Origin: Nocardiopsis listeri NBRC 13360
GTDB taxonomy: Bacteria > Actinomycetota > Actinomycetes > Streptosporangiales > Streptosporangiaceae
Direction: 5' to 3'
Assembly: GCF_001570765.1 (NCBI RefSeq)
Contig: NZ_BCSH01000039.1
Location: forward strand, 1-64,000
DNA: 64,000 bases
Part shown: one piece after another, positions 1 to 9,176 of the stretch
Position numbering within the stretch: the first letter of the stretch is position 1
Layout: each line of letters starts with the position of its first letter
The notes under the pieces: model-generated
Told to the model about the DNA's origin: nothing
The model's database searches: none
Seen by the model: only the letters and a program-made list of their open reading frames with translations
Position numbers and translations under genes: made by a program

Positions 1-34
1 GCCGGCTTCGACGGCCACCACGACCCTTCACCGG

Positions 35-418
35 TCAGGCCTCCAGGTCGTCCGCCACCACACGCAGCACCTGGGCGACCCTGCCCGCCTCGCGTTTGTC
101 GGGGTGCCGGCCCCGACGGTAGTTGTTGGAGACGTTCTCCAGGAGTTTGATGAGGTCCTCGGTGATGACCACCATCTCGTCGGGCTTCTTGCGCCGCGCC
201 TTGGTCACGGAGTGCTGGGTCTCGAGCAATCGCACCTGCAGCGCTTGGGCACCCTTGCGCCCCTCGGCCACACCGAACTCGACCCGTTGGCCGGGACGCA
301 GCGAGGTGGTGTCGGGGGGCAGGGACGTGGAATGGACGAAGACCTCACCGCCGTCGTCCCGGGTGAGAAAGCCGAAACCCTTGTCGCCGTCGTACCACTT
401 GACCTTGCCGGTGGGCAC
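35..418 (-). CDS. Cold-shock domain protein with C-terminal extension
   Basis: A 127-residue protein whose first ~65 residues are a cold-shock (OB-fold) domain: GKVKWYDGDKGFGF carries the RNP1-like aromatic motif and DVFVH is represented by GEVFVHSTSL (RNP2). Such domains bind single-stranded RNA or DNA and act as RNA chaperones. The remaining ~60 residues (charged, ending VLRVVADDLEA) form the extension seen in the longer actinobacterial CspB-like proteins rather than the 67-residue classical CspA. Start is GTG at 418 with GAGG about 8 nt upstream. The domain call is solid; the role of the extension is unknown to me. Confidence 0.93.
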   Translation of the reverse strand: MPTGKVKWYDGDKGFGFLTRDDGGEVFVHSTSLPPDTTSLRPGQRVEFGVAEGRKGAQALQVRLLETQHSVTKARRKKPDEMVVITEDLIKLLENVSNNYRRGRHPDKREAGRVAQVLRVVADDLEA

Positions 419-951
419 GGTAGAGACCTCATGCTTTCACTGGCGGGCGACGCGAGGGCGTGGAAAACGGTGTCGTCCACCTTTCCCCCGCCCCGGCGAC
501 CCCTGGTTTCCATAGTCGGGGTCAAGGCTAGTACCCGGGCGCTTCCCAAGGCGAGAGGGAATTGTGCGTGGCCGGGTCGGGGAGAGGAAGTAGGGGCCGC
601 ATACGAGAACGAGGCCCGGATGTGGCTCACCCGGGCCTCGTTGGTGTCGACGTCGCCCCCGTCACCGCTGGGTGCGGAGTGTGGGACGGGACTCGGCGGA
701 GTCGGGGACTCCGTCGACGGTTCGGTGCCCGAGCTGGAGGCCGGACCACCTGACACGACCGTCCTGTGGCGAGAACGGCGGTATACCGATCTGACTACCC
801 GAGTCGTCGACCGTGGAAGCTCCGTAACGGGCCGACCGGAAAAGGTATTTCCCAGGATTTGCCAAGCGATGACCAGCGTGACCGGCGTGACCAGCGGGGA
901 CGGGTCCGGGACGATGGCTCCCGGCTCGGTCGGTCGGTCGCTCGGTCCGGG
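419..951. other. Intergenic stretch, no convincing gene
   Basis: About 530 bp between the leftward cold-shock gene and the leftward HAAS gene. Open frames here are short, lack a ribosome site and have shadow-like Arg/Gly/Pro-rich composition. The only structured element I see is the hairpin at 608-642. The part next to 418 must hold the cold-shock promoter and leader, but I could not pick a convincing -35/-10 pair. Confidence 0.5.
608..642. terminator. Perfect 12-bp inverted repeat, probable terminator
   Basis: AACGAGGCCCGG (608-619) and CCGGGCCTCGTT (631-642) are exact reverse complements around an 11-nt loop. There is no clear U-tract, as is common for actinobacterial terminators. It lies 310 nt downstream of the leftward gene ending at 952 and upstream of the cold-shock gene, so it probably separates their transcripts. 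Confidence 0.55.
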
Positions 952-1710
952 TCAGTCTCCGGACCGGTCGGCGGCCCGAGCGGAGCGGGCCGCCTTGGGA
1001 AAGAGGTAGAGCACGCATACGAGGGAGGCGATGCCCAGGGCCGGAACCCCGGTCGAGGGCAGGGCCTGCTGGATGTAGAGGTCGATGAACTTCGCGTCAC
1101 CGTCCCACAGGGCCACCCCGACCACACAGGCCAGGAGCGGAAGCCCCACCCCGATCCACTTGTCGCGGGCCCCCCACACGTGACTGAGCAGGAGGAGCGC
1201 GGCTCCGAGGACCCACACGAAGGCCGCGTCCCACCACACGCCCGCGAGCACGAACACACCGAGCGCGATCGCTTCGGGGGTGTGGTGGCGGACCAGGAGG
1301 AGGCCGTTGCGCATCGTCCCGGACCTGCGGTGCCTGGTCCGACCGTCCATTCGCAACTCGGTCTGAGCGGGGCCCTCCAGCAGGGACATGAAGCCTTGGC
1401 TGGGGCCACCACGCCAGGGCGGTGGGGGCCGATCCGCGTGCCTGGGTTTGGCCGGGATCATCTCGTCGTCCTCCAGGTCGAAGGCCTCCCCGGTCAACTC
1501 CTCCCGTACGAGGTGTTCTGGGGCTCCGAAGCCACGGAGGATCCGCCGCACGGTGTCGACGTCGTCACCGGCCGCATCTCTGCGCTCGTCGATACGCGCG
1601 CGCAGAGCCGTCAGATAGGCGGTCCGTTCCTTCGCCGAGACACGACCGTACAGCGCGAGTCCGACCTCGGAGAGATAGTCGAGTACCAATTGTTCCGAGC
1701 GCTGGGTCAT
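952..1710 (-). CDS. HAAS-domain (DUF1700-like) membrane protein
   Basis: 252 residues. The first ~75 (YLSEVGLALYGRVSAKERT... and the segment with LRGFGAPEHLVREE) match the helical HAAS/DUF1700 type domain: a small helical bundle with a Gly-x-Pro/Ala turn, usually found in membrane signalling proteins next to PadR regulators. A polar linker follows, then three or four hydrophobic helices (about residues 130-160, 170-190 and 210-230) and a basic tail. ATG at 1710; an in-frame upstream GTG is possible. It is divergent from the XPB-associated gene. No PadR gene is visible beside it, so what it signals to is unknown. Confidence 0.7.
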   Translation of the reverse strand: MTQRSEQLVLDYLSEVGLALYGRVSAKERTAYLTALRARIDERRDAAGDDVDTVRRILRGFGAPEHLVREELTGEAFDLEDDEMIPAKPRHADRPPPPWRGGPSQGFMSLLEGPAQTELRMDGRTRHRRSGTMRNGLLLVRHHTPEAIALGVFVLAGVWWDAAFVWVLGAALLLLSHVWGARDKWIGVGLPLLACVVGVALWDGDAKFIDLYIQQALPSTGVPALGIASLVCVLYLFPKAARSARAADRSGD

Positions 1711-1876
1711 GGCCCCATATTGGCCCACATTGACCTGCCTTTTAACCCCTCCCCACCGATTTTCGGCCGGTGAATTCTCACTGGAATCGGCCTGAAGTGG
1801 TGTGATCACGGTGTCGTGGGAGCCTGTTGGTGAGGCGGTGCGATCCAAGGAGCAAGATCGCTTAGCGTTGAAACCG

Positions 1877-4318
1877 ATGACGCACAACGCACGGCCCGAG
1901 TCCTCAAGCGACAGCCCCGACGGTTCGACGTCGGGGCGTCCCCCCACGTTCACGTCCTGGCTGCGATCCCGCTCCGACGAGGAACTCACCGCCCTCCTGC
2001 GTGGCCGGCCCGACCTGGGTCGCCCGATCCCGGTGGACATCGGTGCGCTGGCCCACCGTGCGACCTCGCGCAACGCGACGCTGCGCGCCCTGGAACGGCT
2101 GGACCGGTTCACGCTCCAGGTATTGGAGTCCGTGGTCGCCCTGGGCGACGACCGACTCTCGGAACCGGTCGGTGCGCTCCCTTCCGACCTCGCGCACGGG
2201 CTCGGGTTCACCCCCGCCGGAGTGCTCGGAACGGAACCTCTCGACGCCGCCCTGGACGCCCTACGGTCCTTGGCCCTGATCTGGCCCGACCAGGGCCGGC
2301 TGCGCCCGGTACAGGTCCTGCGCGAACTACTGCCGCACCCCGCACGCTTGGGTCCGCCCGCGCGGGTTCCGTTGGCGGCCCTGCCGCACGGGACGGTCGA
2401 ACGTCTGGCCGACGACCTGGTCCCCCACTCCACCGCCGGGTCGGCGGTGGAGTCGGTCGCCACCGTCCTATCCGACCCCGACCGGGTACGCGCCCTCGTC
2501 GAACAGGTCGACGCCTCCGCCCATCGGCTACTGGACAGTCTCACCTGGGGGCCGCCCAACGGCACCGTCACGGACGCCCGACGAGAGGTCTCCCTCGCCA
2601 CGGCGTCCTCGCCGGTGGATTCCCTCATCGCCCGTGGCCTGCTCCTGCCCACCGGCGACGACACGTTGACGCTGCCGCGCGAGGTCGGGCTGTTCCTGCG
2701 GTCGGGGACGCTGTTCCAGGACGTCGGCAGCTCCCCACCCGGCTTCGATGGGCGTTCCGTCGATCCCGACACGATCTCCCGAGCCGCCGCGGGACAGGCC
2801 TTCGTGGTGCTGCGCGCCGTCGAGGAACTCTTGGAACGCTGGTCCCAGGAGCCCGCCGCGGTGCTGCGCAACGGGGGGTTGGGCGTGCGCGACCTGCGCC
2901 GCGCCGCTCAGGCCATGGACACCGACGACACGACCGCCGCCCTGTTCCTGGAGACGGCCCGCGCCGCCGGACTGCTCGCCACCGATGACCGACTGTCCGG
3001 GGAGTGGCTGCCCACCCGCGAGTACGACCTGTGGCGGGAGAGCCCTCCGGAACGTCGCTGGTCGCGTTTGGTGCGGGCCTGGGTGGATTCGGACCGGGTT
3101 CCGTCCCTGGCCGGGGCGCAGGACTCCGGTGGACGCTCGTACAACGTGCTCGGCCCGGGACTCGCACGCCCGGCCGCGCCGCAGGTCCGTCATGACGTGC
3201 TGAGCGAACTCGCGTCGGCGGTTCCGGGGACCGCCCCGGAGACCGACTCCCTGAAGGCCCGTCTGGCCTGGCGGTATCCCCGCCGCCAGACGCCCCTGTA
3301 CACCGAACTGGTCGATGCGACGGTGGCCGAGGCGGCCGTCCTGGGCCTGACCGCGATGGGCGCACTCGCCGCCCACACCCGCCCCTGGCTCTCCGGCGAC
3401 GAGGACGCCTCCTCGGCGCTCCTGGCCACCGAGTTGCCCCAGCCGCTGGACTACGTGCTGGTGCAGGGCGACATGACCGCGGTGGCCCCGGGGCCGTTGG
3501 TGACCCAACTGGCGCGCGAACTCGCCTTGACCGCGGACGTGGAGTCCACCGGCGGTGCCACGGTCTACCGATTCACCGAGTCCTCCGTGCGCCGGGCACT
3601 GGACGCCGGACGCGGGGTCGCCGACCTCACCGCGATGTTGGAACGCCACTCACGTACGCCTCTGCCCCAGGCACTGCGTTACCTGATCTCGGACGTGGGG
3701 CGCAGGCACGGCAGGCTGCGCGCCGGGTCCGCCGCCAGCTATCTGCGTTGCGACGAGCCCGCCCTGCTCACCGAACTGGTCGGTGACCGTCGGGCCACCG
3801 ACCTGGACCTGGTGCTCTTGGCCCCCACCGTCGTGGTCAGCGGGCTCACCCGTGCCGCCCTGATGGAGCGCCTGGACCGACTCGGTTACCACCCGGTCGC
3901 AGAGAGGGGCGATGGGACCATCAGGTTGAGCCGGCCCGAGGTACGCCGCGCCGAACCGGACGTGCTCCCCGTCTCCGAACACTCCAGCGATCCGGAACTC
4001 GCCCGCGCCGCCGTCCGCGCGCTGCGCGCCGGGGACGAGGCCACCAACGTCGCACGGGTTCCGGTGGAGTTGCCCGAGAGCGACAGCCCGGCGGCGCGCG
4101 CGAACGCGCTCGCCGAAGTGCTCGAACGGGTCCTGGCCGACGAGCGGCGGGTGTGGATCGGCTATACCGACACCGACGGCCGTCAGGTCAGCCGGATCGT
4201 GGTGCCCACCCGTGTGGACGGGGGTTTCCTCACCGCCTACGACACCACCCGTGACGCCGTGCACCGGTTCGCGCTCCACCGGGTCACCGGTGTCGCCGAA
4301 CTCTCCCCCGACTCCTGA
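1877..4318 (+). CDS. XPB/Ssl2-like helicase-associated protein with C-terminal WYL-like domain
   Basis: About 813 residues. It begins with a low-complexity tail, then FTSWLRSRSDEELTALLRGRPDL, the opening of the actinobacterial helicase-associated family. The middle carries winged-helix-like segments (IWPDQGRLRPVQ..., LPQALRYLISDVGRRHGRLR). The last ~75 residues (VWIGYTDTDGRQ, VPTRVDGGFLTAYD, RFALHRVTGV) look like a WYL-type ligand/nucleic-acid sensor fold. No Walker motifs, so it is not itself a helicase. It shares its block with the XPB helicase at 6009, and the pair is conserved in actinomycetes; a role as DNA-repair helicase partner is inference. The start is uncertain: ATG at 1877 (used here), TTG at 1868 or GTG at 1838 or 1802. 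Confidence 0.82.
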   Translation: MTHNARPESSSDSPDGSTSGRPPTFTSWLRSRSDEELTALLRGRPDLGRPIPVDIGALAHRATSRNATLRALERLDRFTLQVLESVVALGDDRLSEPVGALPSDLAHGLGFTPAGVLGTEPLDAALDALRSLALIWPDQGRLRPVQVLRELLPHPARLGPPARVPLAALPHGTVERLADDLVPHSTAGSAVESVATVLSDPDRVRALVEQVDASAHRLLDSLTWGPPNGTVTDARREVSLATASSPVDSLIARGLLLPTGDDTLTLPREVGLFLRSGTLFQDVGSSPPGFDGRSVDPDTISRAAAGQAFVVLRAVEELLERWSQEPAAVLRNGGLGVRDLRRAAQAMDTDDTTAALFLETARAAGLLATDDRLSGEWLPTREYDLWRESPPERRWSRLVRAWVDSDRVPSLAGAQDSGGRSYNVLGPGLARPAAPQVRHDVLSELASAVPGTAPETDSLKARLAWRYPRRQTPLYTELVDATVAEAAVLGLTAMGALAAHTRPWLSGDEDASSALLATELPQPLDYVLVQGDMTAVAPGPLVTQLARELALTADVESTGGATVYRFTESSVRRALDAGRGVADLTAMLERHSRTPLPQALRYLISDVGRRHGRLRAGSAASYLRCDEPALLTELVGDRRATDLDLVLLAPTVVVSGLTRAALMERLDRLGYHPVAERGDGTIRLSRPEVRRAEPDVLPVSEHSSDPELARAAVRALRAGDEATNVARVPVELPESDSPAARANALAEVLERVLADERRVWIGYTDTDGRQVSRIVVPTRVDGGFLTAYDTTRDAVHRFALHRVTGVAELSPDS

Positions 4319-4395
4319 CCCCTCACCCCGCTCACACCCCGAACGACACGGACTAGAGTGGCCCTGTCGACCACCAACGGCGAGAGACACCCCGA

Positions 4396-4818
4396 ATGAG
4401 CAACGCTTCGCTGCCCCCCGGAGCCTCTTCTCCCCGTGACCGGGGAAGGGAGGACCGCGAACCCGTGGGACGGGACCGGGCGCCCGAAAGGGAACGCGAC
4501 GAGGACCGCTCCACGTCCTCCTCGCCCGTCGCGGGCGGAGGCGCCAACAGTTCCACCATGGCGCTGATCCTGCACCTGGTGACGGCGTTGTGCTGCGCCA
4601 ACTGGATCTTCGGCATCGCGGGGATCACCTTCGCGGTCCGAGCCGCGCACGCCCGGGACCGGGGTCGCCCGGACCAGGCCGAGGTCCTGACCCGCTACTC
4701 CTGGTACTGCCTGGGCGCCGCGGCGGTGATGTTCTTCGTGATGGCGGTGTTGACGTTCGTCATGTTCACGCAGGCGGGCGACTGGATCCAGGGCATCGTC
4801 GATGTGACGCAGTACTGA
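4396..4818 (+). CDS. Small two-helix membrane protein (CD225/dispanin-like), copy 1
   Basis: 140 residues: a charged, disordered N-terminal half (about 50 residues rich in Arg/Glu/Asp), then two hydrophobic segments (about 57-78 and 100-125) separated by a short polar loop RAAHARDRGRPDQAEV. This arrangement, with ALCCANWIFGIAGITFAV in helix 1, resembles the CD225/dispanin or DUF4190 class of bacterial membrane proteins. First of three similar genes placed tandemly between the two XPB-system genes. Start ATG at 4396 follows the previous gene by 77 bp. Function unknown. Confidence 0.72.
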   Translation: MSNASLPPGASSPRDRGREDREPVGRDRAPERERDEDRSTSSSPVAGGGANSSTMALILHLVTALCCANWIFGIAGITFAVRAAHARDRGRPDQAEVLTRYSWYCLGAAAVMFFVMAVLTFVMFTQAGDWIQGIVDVTQY

Positions 4819-5018
4819 CCGCCGGTTGGCGGAACCGAGGACCTCCGTTCCGCGTCCGAACCCATGGTGGCGGGTATGCGAGCAAGGGATCGGACCCGAC
4901 ATTTCCGTCTTTGGACAGGGAGGCGCGGTAGGCCTTGCGCAGCGATCGGAGCGATCCTCGAGCCTTCTGGGAACGAGGGCAGGGCACATCCCACGTGGCG
5001 GCCACACGCCGACGCCCC

Positions 5019-5429
5019 ATGCGTACCGTGGGCGCCGCACCCACGGGGACCCCCTCCCCACCGACGGCGCCCCCCGCCGCCACCGGCTCGCCGAACGTCT
5101 CGGAGCCGCGCTCGGCCCCGGCGGTCCCGGGCCCTTCCGGCCCCCCGGCCAGGGTCGGCGGAGCCGTCGCCGCGCTGGTCGTCGCCGGGCTCACCCTGAT
5201 CGTCCCGGCACTCGGTCTCTCGCTCGGGTTGTGGTTCTTCGTACTCGTCGCCAACGTCCCAGGCGTCATCCTCGGGATCATGGCCCTGTGGAGGATCCCC
5301 GACGCGGTCCAGGTGGAGAGGTACATCCGCTTCACCTGGGCCTGTAACTTCGCTTACGTGGCGCTGTCCGTGGTCTTCGTGGTCCCCGTGATCGTCTTCG
5401 CGGCCCTGGCCATGCTCCTCGGATTCTGA
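5019..5429 (+). CDS. Small two-helix membrane protein (CD225/dispanin-like), copy 2
   Basis: About 136 residues from ATG 5019. The N-terminal ~55 residues are Pro/Ala/Ser-rich and presumably disordered. Two long hydrophobic stretches follow (ALVVAGLTLIVPALGLSLGL... and FAYVALSVVFVVPVIVFAA), linked by LWRIPDAVQVERYIRFTW. That linker parallels SETVDQEKVSRFTRYAW in the next gene, which argues that the three are paralogues. The start is not certain: an upstream in-frame ATG at 4935 and a GTG at 4995 exist. Function unknown. Confidence 0.68.
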   Translation: MRTVGAAPTGTPSPPTAPPAATGSPNVSEPRSAPAVPGPSGPPARVGGAVAALVVAGLTLIVPALGLSLGLWFFVLVANVPGVILGIMALWRIPDAVQVERYIRFTWACNFAYVALSVVFVVPVIVFAALAMLLGF

Positions 5430-5480
5430 CCGCCCTCTCCCCCGGCTCCCGACGTGGAGCCCGAACACCTAAGGCACGGC

Positions 5481-5936
5481 ATGTACGACGACAGGAACCC
5501 GGGACCGCCGGAAGGCGACAACACGGGTGGTTACTCCGCTCCCGACCCGTACGGCGGGCCAGGGTACGGACCGGGTTACGGGCCGCCCCCGCCCGGCCCC
5601 TACCAGGCCCCTTACCAGGATCCCTACACGGCACAGCAGCCCGCCTACCCGCCCCCACCGCCGCAGGCGTACCCGGTCTACCCGATGTATCCGGCGCCGC
5701 TGTCGAAGGGCGGTGCGATCGGTGCGCTGGTCACGTCGATCCTCCTCGTGATCTCCTGCTATGGGATCTTCGCCGCGATCGGACTCATCTTCTCGATCAT
5801 GGCGGTCAGTGAGACGGTCGACCAGGAGAAGGTCTCCCGTTTCACCCGCTACGCCTGGATCGCCAACGGCGTGGTCATAGGTCTCCTGGTGCTGTTCTTC
5901 GGATTCGTCATCACCATGATCGCCATCGATTCCTGA
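5481..5936 (+). CDS. Pro/Tyr-rich two-helix membrane protein (CD225/dispanin-like), copy 3
   Basis: 151 residues from ATG 5481, chosen because AAGG lies 6-9 nt upstream. The N-terminal ~75 residues are a Gly/Pro/Tyr-rich tract with repeated GYGP and PYQ-type motifs. Helix 1 is GAIGALVTSILLVISCYGIF and helix 2 is IANGVVIGLLVLFFGFVITM. Pro/Tyr-rich cytoplasmic tails followed by two helices are typical of actinobacterial DUF4190/dispanin proteins. It lies 72 bp before the XPB helicase and probably shares a transcript with it. Function unknown. Confidence 0.72.
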   Translation: MYDDRNPGPPEGDNTGGYSAPDPYGGPGYGPGYGPPPPGPYQAPYQDPYTAQQPAYPPPPPQAYPVYPMYPAPLSKGGAIGALVTSILLVISCYGIFAAIGLIFSIMAVSETVDQEKVSRFTRYAWIANGVVIGLLVLFFGFVITMIAIDS

Positions 5937-6008
5937 CGGGCATGTTCGGGCGGCGTCCGGTGTTGCACCGGAGGCCACCCCTCTCACCGCGCTTCGGAAG
6001 GTCCCTGC

Positions 6009-7655
6009 GTGTCCTGTTTGATCGTCCAGTCCGACAAGACCCTCCTCCTCGAAATCGACCACGAACAGGCCGGCGAGTGCCGCCGGGCCATCGCCCCGTT
6101 CGCGGAGCTGGAGCGTGCTCCCGAGCACGTGCACACCTACCGGATCACCCCGCTGGCCCTGTGGAACGCGCGGGCCGCCGGGCATGACGCCGAGCAGGTC
6201 GTGGACGCCCTCATCCGGTTCTCCAAGTTCCCGGTACCGCACTCGCTGCTCGTGGACATCGCCGAGACGATGGGAAGGTACGGGCGGCTGAAGCTGGTGG
6301 GAGACCCCCGGAACGGTCTGCTCCTGGAGTCCTCCGACCGCGCGGTCCTGGAGGAGGTCGTCCGGGCCAAGAAGCTCAAGGGAATGCTGGGCGAACGCCT
6401 GAGCGAGGACTCCGTCTCGGTGCACCCGAGCGAGCGCGGCAACCTCAAGCAGGCACTGCTGAAGATCGGTTGGCCCGCCGAGGACCTGGCCGGATACGTC
6501 GACGGTGAGAAGCACCCGATCGACCTGGCCGACGGCGACTGGGACCTGCGCGGCTACCAGCGAGAGGCCGCCGAGAGCTTCCACGCCGGCGGGTCCGGCG
6601 TGGTGGTGCTGCCATGCGGCGCGGGCAAGACGATCGTGGGCGCGGCGGCCATGGCGATGACCGGCAAGACCACGCTCATCCTGGTGACGAACACGGTCTC
6701 GGTGCACCAGTGGAAGTCGGAGCTGCTGCGCCGCACCTCCCTCACCGAGGACGAGATCGGCGAGTACTCGGGCACCAAGAAGGAGATCCGGCCGGTCACC
6801 ATCGCCACCTACCAGGTGATGGCCTCGCGCAGGAAGGGCGTGTACACGCACCTGGAACTGTTCGACGCGCGCGACTGGGGCCTGGTCGTCTACGACGAGG
6901 TGCACCTGCTGCCCGCGCCGATCTTCCGGATGACCGCCGACCTACAGGCCCGGCGGCGCCTCGGACTGACCGCGACCCTGGTCCGTGAGGACGGCCGCGA
7001 GGGTGACGTGTTCTCCCTGATCGGACCCAAGCGCTACGACGCCCCCTGGAAGGACATGGAGAACCAGGGGTGGATCGCCCCGGCGGACTGCGTGGAGGTC
7101 CGGGTGGACCTGACCGAGTCCGAGCGGCTGGCGTACGCGACCGCCGAACCGGAGGACCGGTACCGGTTCTGCGCCTCCACGGAGTCCAAGACCTCGGTCG
7201 TGCGCGAGATCGTGGACCGCCACCCCGAGGACCAGGTGCTGGTGATCGGTTCCTACATCGACCAGTTGGACGAACTCGGGGAACGGTTGGGCGCCCCGGT
7301 GATCAAGGGCGAGACACGCAACAAGGAACGCGAGAGGCTGTACGACGCGTTCCGCTCCGGTGAGCTGCGCACCCTGGTGGTGTCCAAGGTCGCGAACTTC
7401 TCGATCGACCTGCCCGAGGCGGGTGTGGCGGTACAGGTGTCGGGTTCCTTCGGTTCCCGGCAGGAGGAGGCCCAGCGGCTGGGCCGGGTCCTGCGCCCCA
7501 AGACGGATGGCCGGACCGCCCGTTTCTACGCGGTGGTCGCCCGCGACACCCTGGACCAGGACTACGCCGCCCACCGGCAGCGGTTCCTGGCCGAGCAGGG
7601 GTACGCCTACCGGATCGCCGACGCCGGGGACCTGCTCGCCGGCGAGGAGATCTGA
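6009..7655 (+). CDS. DNA repair helicase XPB (superfamily 2)
   Basis: 548 residues. Walker A CGAGKT at 203-208, Walker B DEVH at 296-299, motif III-like LGLTATLVREDGR, and motif VI QEEAQRLGRVLRPK near the C-terminus, all in the order expected of XPB-type SF2 3'-5' helicases. An N-terminal ~180-residue damage-recognition-like region precedes the motor. Bacterial XPB is found mainly in actinomycetes and is thought to serve nucleotide excision repair, though in vivo evidence is limited. GTG start at 6009 has GGAAGG 8 nt upstream. The partner gene at 1877 and three membrane-protein genes precede it in the same direction. Confidence 0.95.
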   Translation: MSCLIVQSDKTLLLEIDHEQAGECRRAIAPFAELERAPEHVHTYRITPLALWNARAAGHDAEQVVDALIRFSKFPVPHSLLVDIAETMGRYGRLKLVGDPRNGLLLESSDRAVLEEVVRAKKLKGMLGERLSEDSVSVHPSERGNLKQALLKIGWPAEDLAGYVDGEKHPIDLADGDWDLRGYQREAAESFHAGGSGVVVLPCGAGKTIVGAAAMAMTGKTTLILVTNTVSVHQWKSELLRRTSLTEDEIGEYSGTKKEIRPVTIATYQVMASRRKGVYTHLELFDARDWGLVVYDEVHLLPAPIFRMTADLQARRRLGLTATLVREDGREGDVFSLIGPKRYDAPWKDMENQGWIAPADCVEVRVDLTESERLAYATAEPEDRYRFCASTESKTSVVREIVDRHPEDQVLVIGSYIDQLDELGERLGAPVIKGETRNKERERLYDAFRSGELRTLVVSKVANFSIDLPEAGVAVQVSGSFGSRQEEAQRLGRVLRPKTDGRTARFYAVVARDTLDQDYAAHRQRFLAEQGYAYRIADAGDLLAGEEI

Positions 7656-7685
7656 CCACGCCGCCGGCGAAGCGGAGGCGCAAAA

Positions 7686-7922
7686 CTACAGGGAGGGCAG
7701 GCCGCCCATCACGTAGGTTCCCACGGCGATCCCCCAGGCCACGAGGGAGTAGCTGAGGGTCCGGGTGCGCAGCAGTCGGTCCCCGCGCACGGAGGGCGCC
7801 GTGAAGGCGGCCACCAGCAGGGCCAGGCCGAGCAGTGCGGGGATCACCGAGGCCAGCGCGAAGAGCTGGGTCTGGGCGGCGCACGCGGAGTAGCCGGCAC
7901 TGCCGGGATCACCACAGAACAC
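7686..7922 (-). CDS. Small membrane protein, unknown function
   Basis: 78 residues with two clear hydrophobic helices ([21 protein letters not shown] and [17 protein letters not shown]) and a Cys-containing N-terminus ([14 protein letters not shown]). GTG start at 7922. It converges on the XPB gene with a 30-bp gap. No family recognised. The hydrophobic pattern and codon use support a real gene. Confidence 0.6.
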   Translation of the reverse strand: MFCGDPGSAGYSACAAQTQLFALASVIPALLGLALLVAAFTAPSVRGDRLLRTRTLSYSLVAWGIAVGTYVMGGLPSL

Positions 7923-8139
7923 GTCGTCCCCCGATCGGATCGTTCAAGCGAGCGTATTCCTTCGACCGTACCGTTTCGGCGATGCCGGATCGCCGCCGAC
8001 TCCGACCGGGTCCCGCCCTCATCAGGCGATCCGTGTGGAACCCGGGCCTGCGGTGACCCGGACCACCTCCAGGGGTTTACACGGAAGGCCCTCGTGTCCA
8101 ATCATGAGTGCGACCCCACCCCCCACGGAGGTATGCGAC

Positions 8140-9114
8140 ATGGCCACGACGACCCCCGACAGACCCCGGCGCGACGGCTTCCACTCACTGCGCGGCGGCG
8201 GCCTGAACTGGGACTCGCTCCCCCTCAAGCTGTTCGTCAAGGGCAACGCGAAGTTCTGGAACCCGTCCGACATCGACCTGGAACAGGACGCCGAGGACTG
8301 GAAGAAGCTCGACGACGAGGCCAGGACCCGGATCCTGCGGCTGTGCTCACTCTTCGTGGCCGGCGAGGAGGCCGTCACCGAGGACATTCAGCCGTTCCTG
8401 CGCGCCATGGCCGCGGAGGGCCGTCTGGGCGACGAGATGTACCTGACCCAGTTCGCGTTCGAGGAGGCCAAGCACGTCCAGGCCTTCCGCCTGTGGTTGG
8501 ACGCGCTCGGAGTCCACGACGACCTGCACGGGTTCGTCGACAAGAACCCCGGCTACCGTGCGCTGTTCTATGAGGAGCTCCCCCGCTCCCTGGAGGCGCT
8601 CCTGGACGACCCGAGCCCGCGCAACCAGGTGCGCGCCTCGGTCACCTACAACCACATCATCGAGGGTTCCCTCGCGCTGACCGGCTACTACGCCTGGAAC
8701 CACGTGTGCACCGTGCGCGGAATCTTCCCGGGGATGCGGCGGATCATCCGCCGGATCGGCGACGACGAGCGCCGCCACATGGCCTGGGGGACCTTCACCT
8801 GTCGGCGCCACGTGGCCGCCGACGACCGCAACTGGGACGTGGTGAGCGAACGTCTCGAAGAACTGTTGCCCCACGTGCTGGGCACCGTCGAACAAGGTGA
8901 GGTCCCTTCCCAGGACCCCGAGACACAGCGGTACGAACTGCCTCCCGGCAAGCTGCTCGACTACGCCTCCGACCGGGCGACCCGACGATTGGGCGCCATC
9001 GAGTCCGCCCGGGGAGTGCCGGTGGCCCGAATCGACCTGGACGCCTCCCCCGAGGCCCTGGAGGAACGTTTCGGTGAAGAGGACCGCGCCGCCATGGCCG
9101 CCCTGGAGGGGTGA
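8140..9114 (+). CDS. R2-like ligand-binding oxidase (R2lox, Mn/Fe)
   Basis: 324 residues, ferritin-like fold related to ribonucleotide reductase R2. Numbering eight higher than the Mycobacterium tuberculosis protein puts all metal ligands in place: E76, E109, H112, E175, E210 and H213. The residues that form the ether crosslink in R2lox, Val79 and Tyr170, are also present. There is no R1 subunit gene nearby. The family assembles a Mn/Fe cofactor and binds a long-chain fatty acid; the physiological substrate is not established. ATG at 8140 has GGAGG 8 nt upstream; a longer frame to 8035 is open but has no such site. Confidence 0.93.
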   Translation: MATTTPDRPRRDGFHSLRGGGLNWDSLPLKLFVKGNAKFWNPSDIDLEQDAEDWKKLDDEARTRILRLCSLFVAGEEAVTEDIQPFLRAMAAEGRLGDEMYLTQFAFEEAKHVQAFRLWLDALGVHDDLHGFVDKNPGYRALFYEELPRSLEALLDDPSPRNQVRASVTYNHIIEGSLALTGYYAWNHVCTVRGIFPGMRRIIRRIGDDERRHMAWGTFTCRRHVAADDRNWDVVSERLEELLPHVLGTVEQGEVPSQDPETQRYELPPGKLLDYASDRATRRLGAIESARGVPVARIDLDASPEALEERFGEEDRAAMAALEG

Positions 9115-9140
9115 ACGGTCCGGGCCGCGCGAAGCGAGTG

Positions 9141-9176
9141 GACCCGGGCCGGGGCCGAGGCCGGGCCCGCCGGGTC
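9141..9176. terminator. GC-rich inverted repeat between convergent genes
   Basis: GACCCGG (9141-9147) pairs with CCGGGTC (9170-9176), with further GGCC self-complementarity inside. It sits between the convergent R2lox and LURP-like genes and overlaps the latter's stop codon. Possible bidirectional terminator; no U-tract. Confidence 0.4.

Noticed and set aside
608-642. Possible tRNA or small structured RNA
   Set aside because: A single long hairpin with no cloverleaf, anticodon arm or CCA-like end.
8035-8139. N-terminal extension of the R2lox protein
   Set aside because: The frame is open, but ATG 8140 has GGAGG at the right distance and gives the normal family N-terminus.
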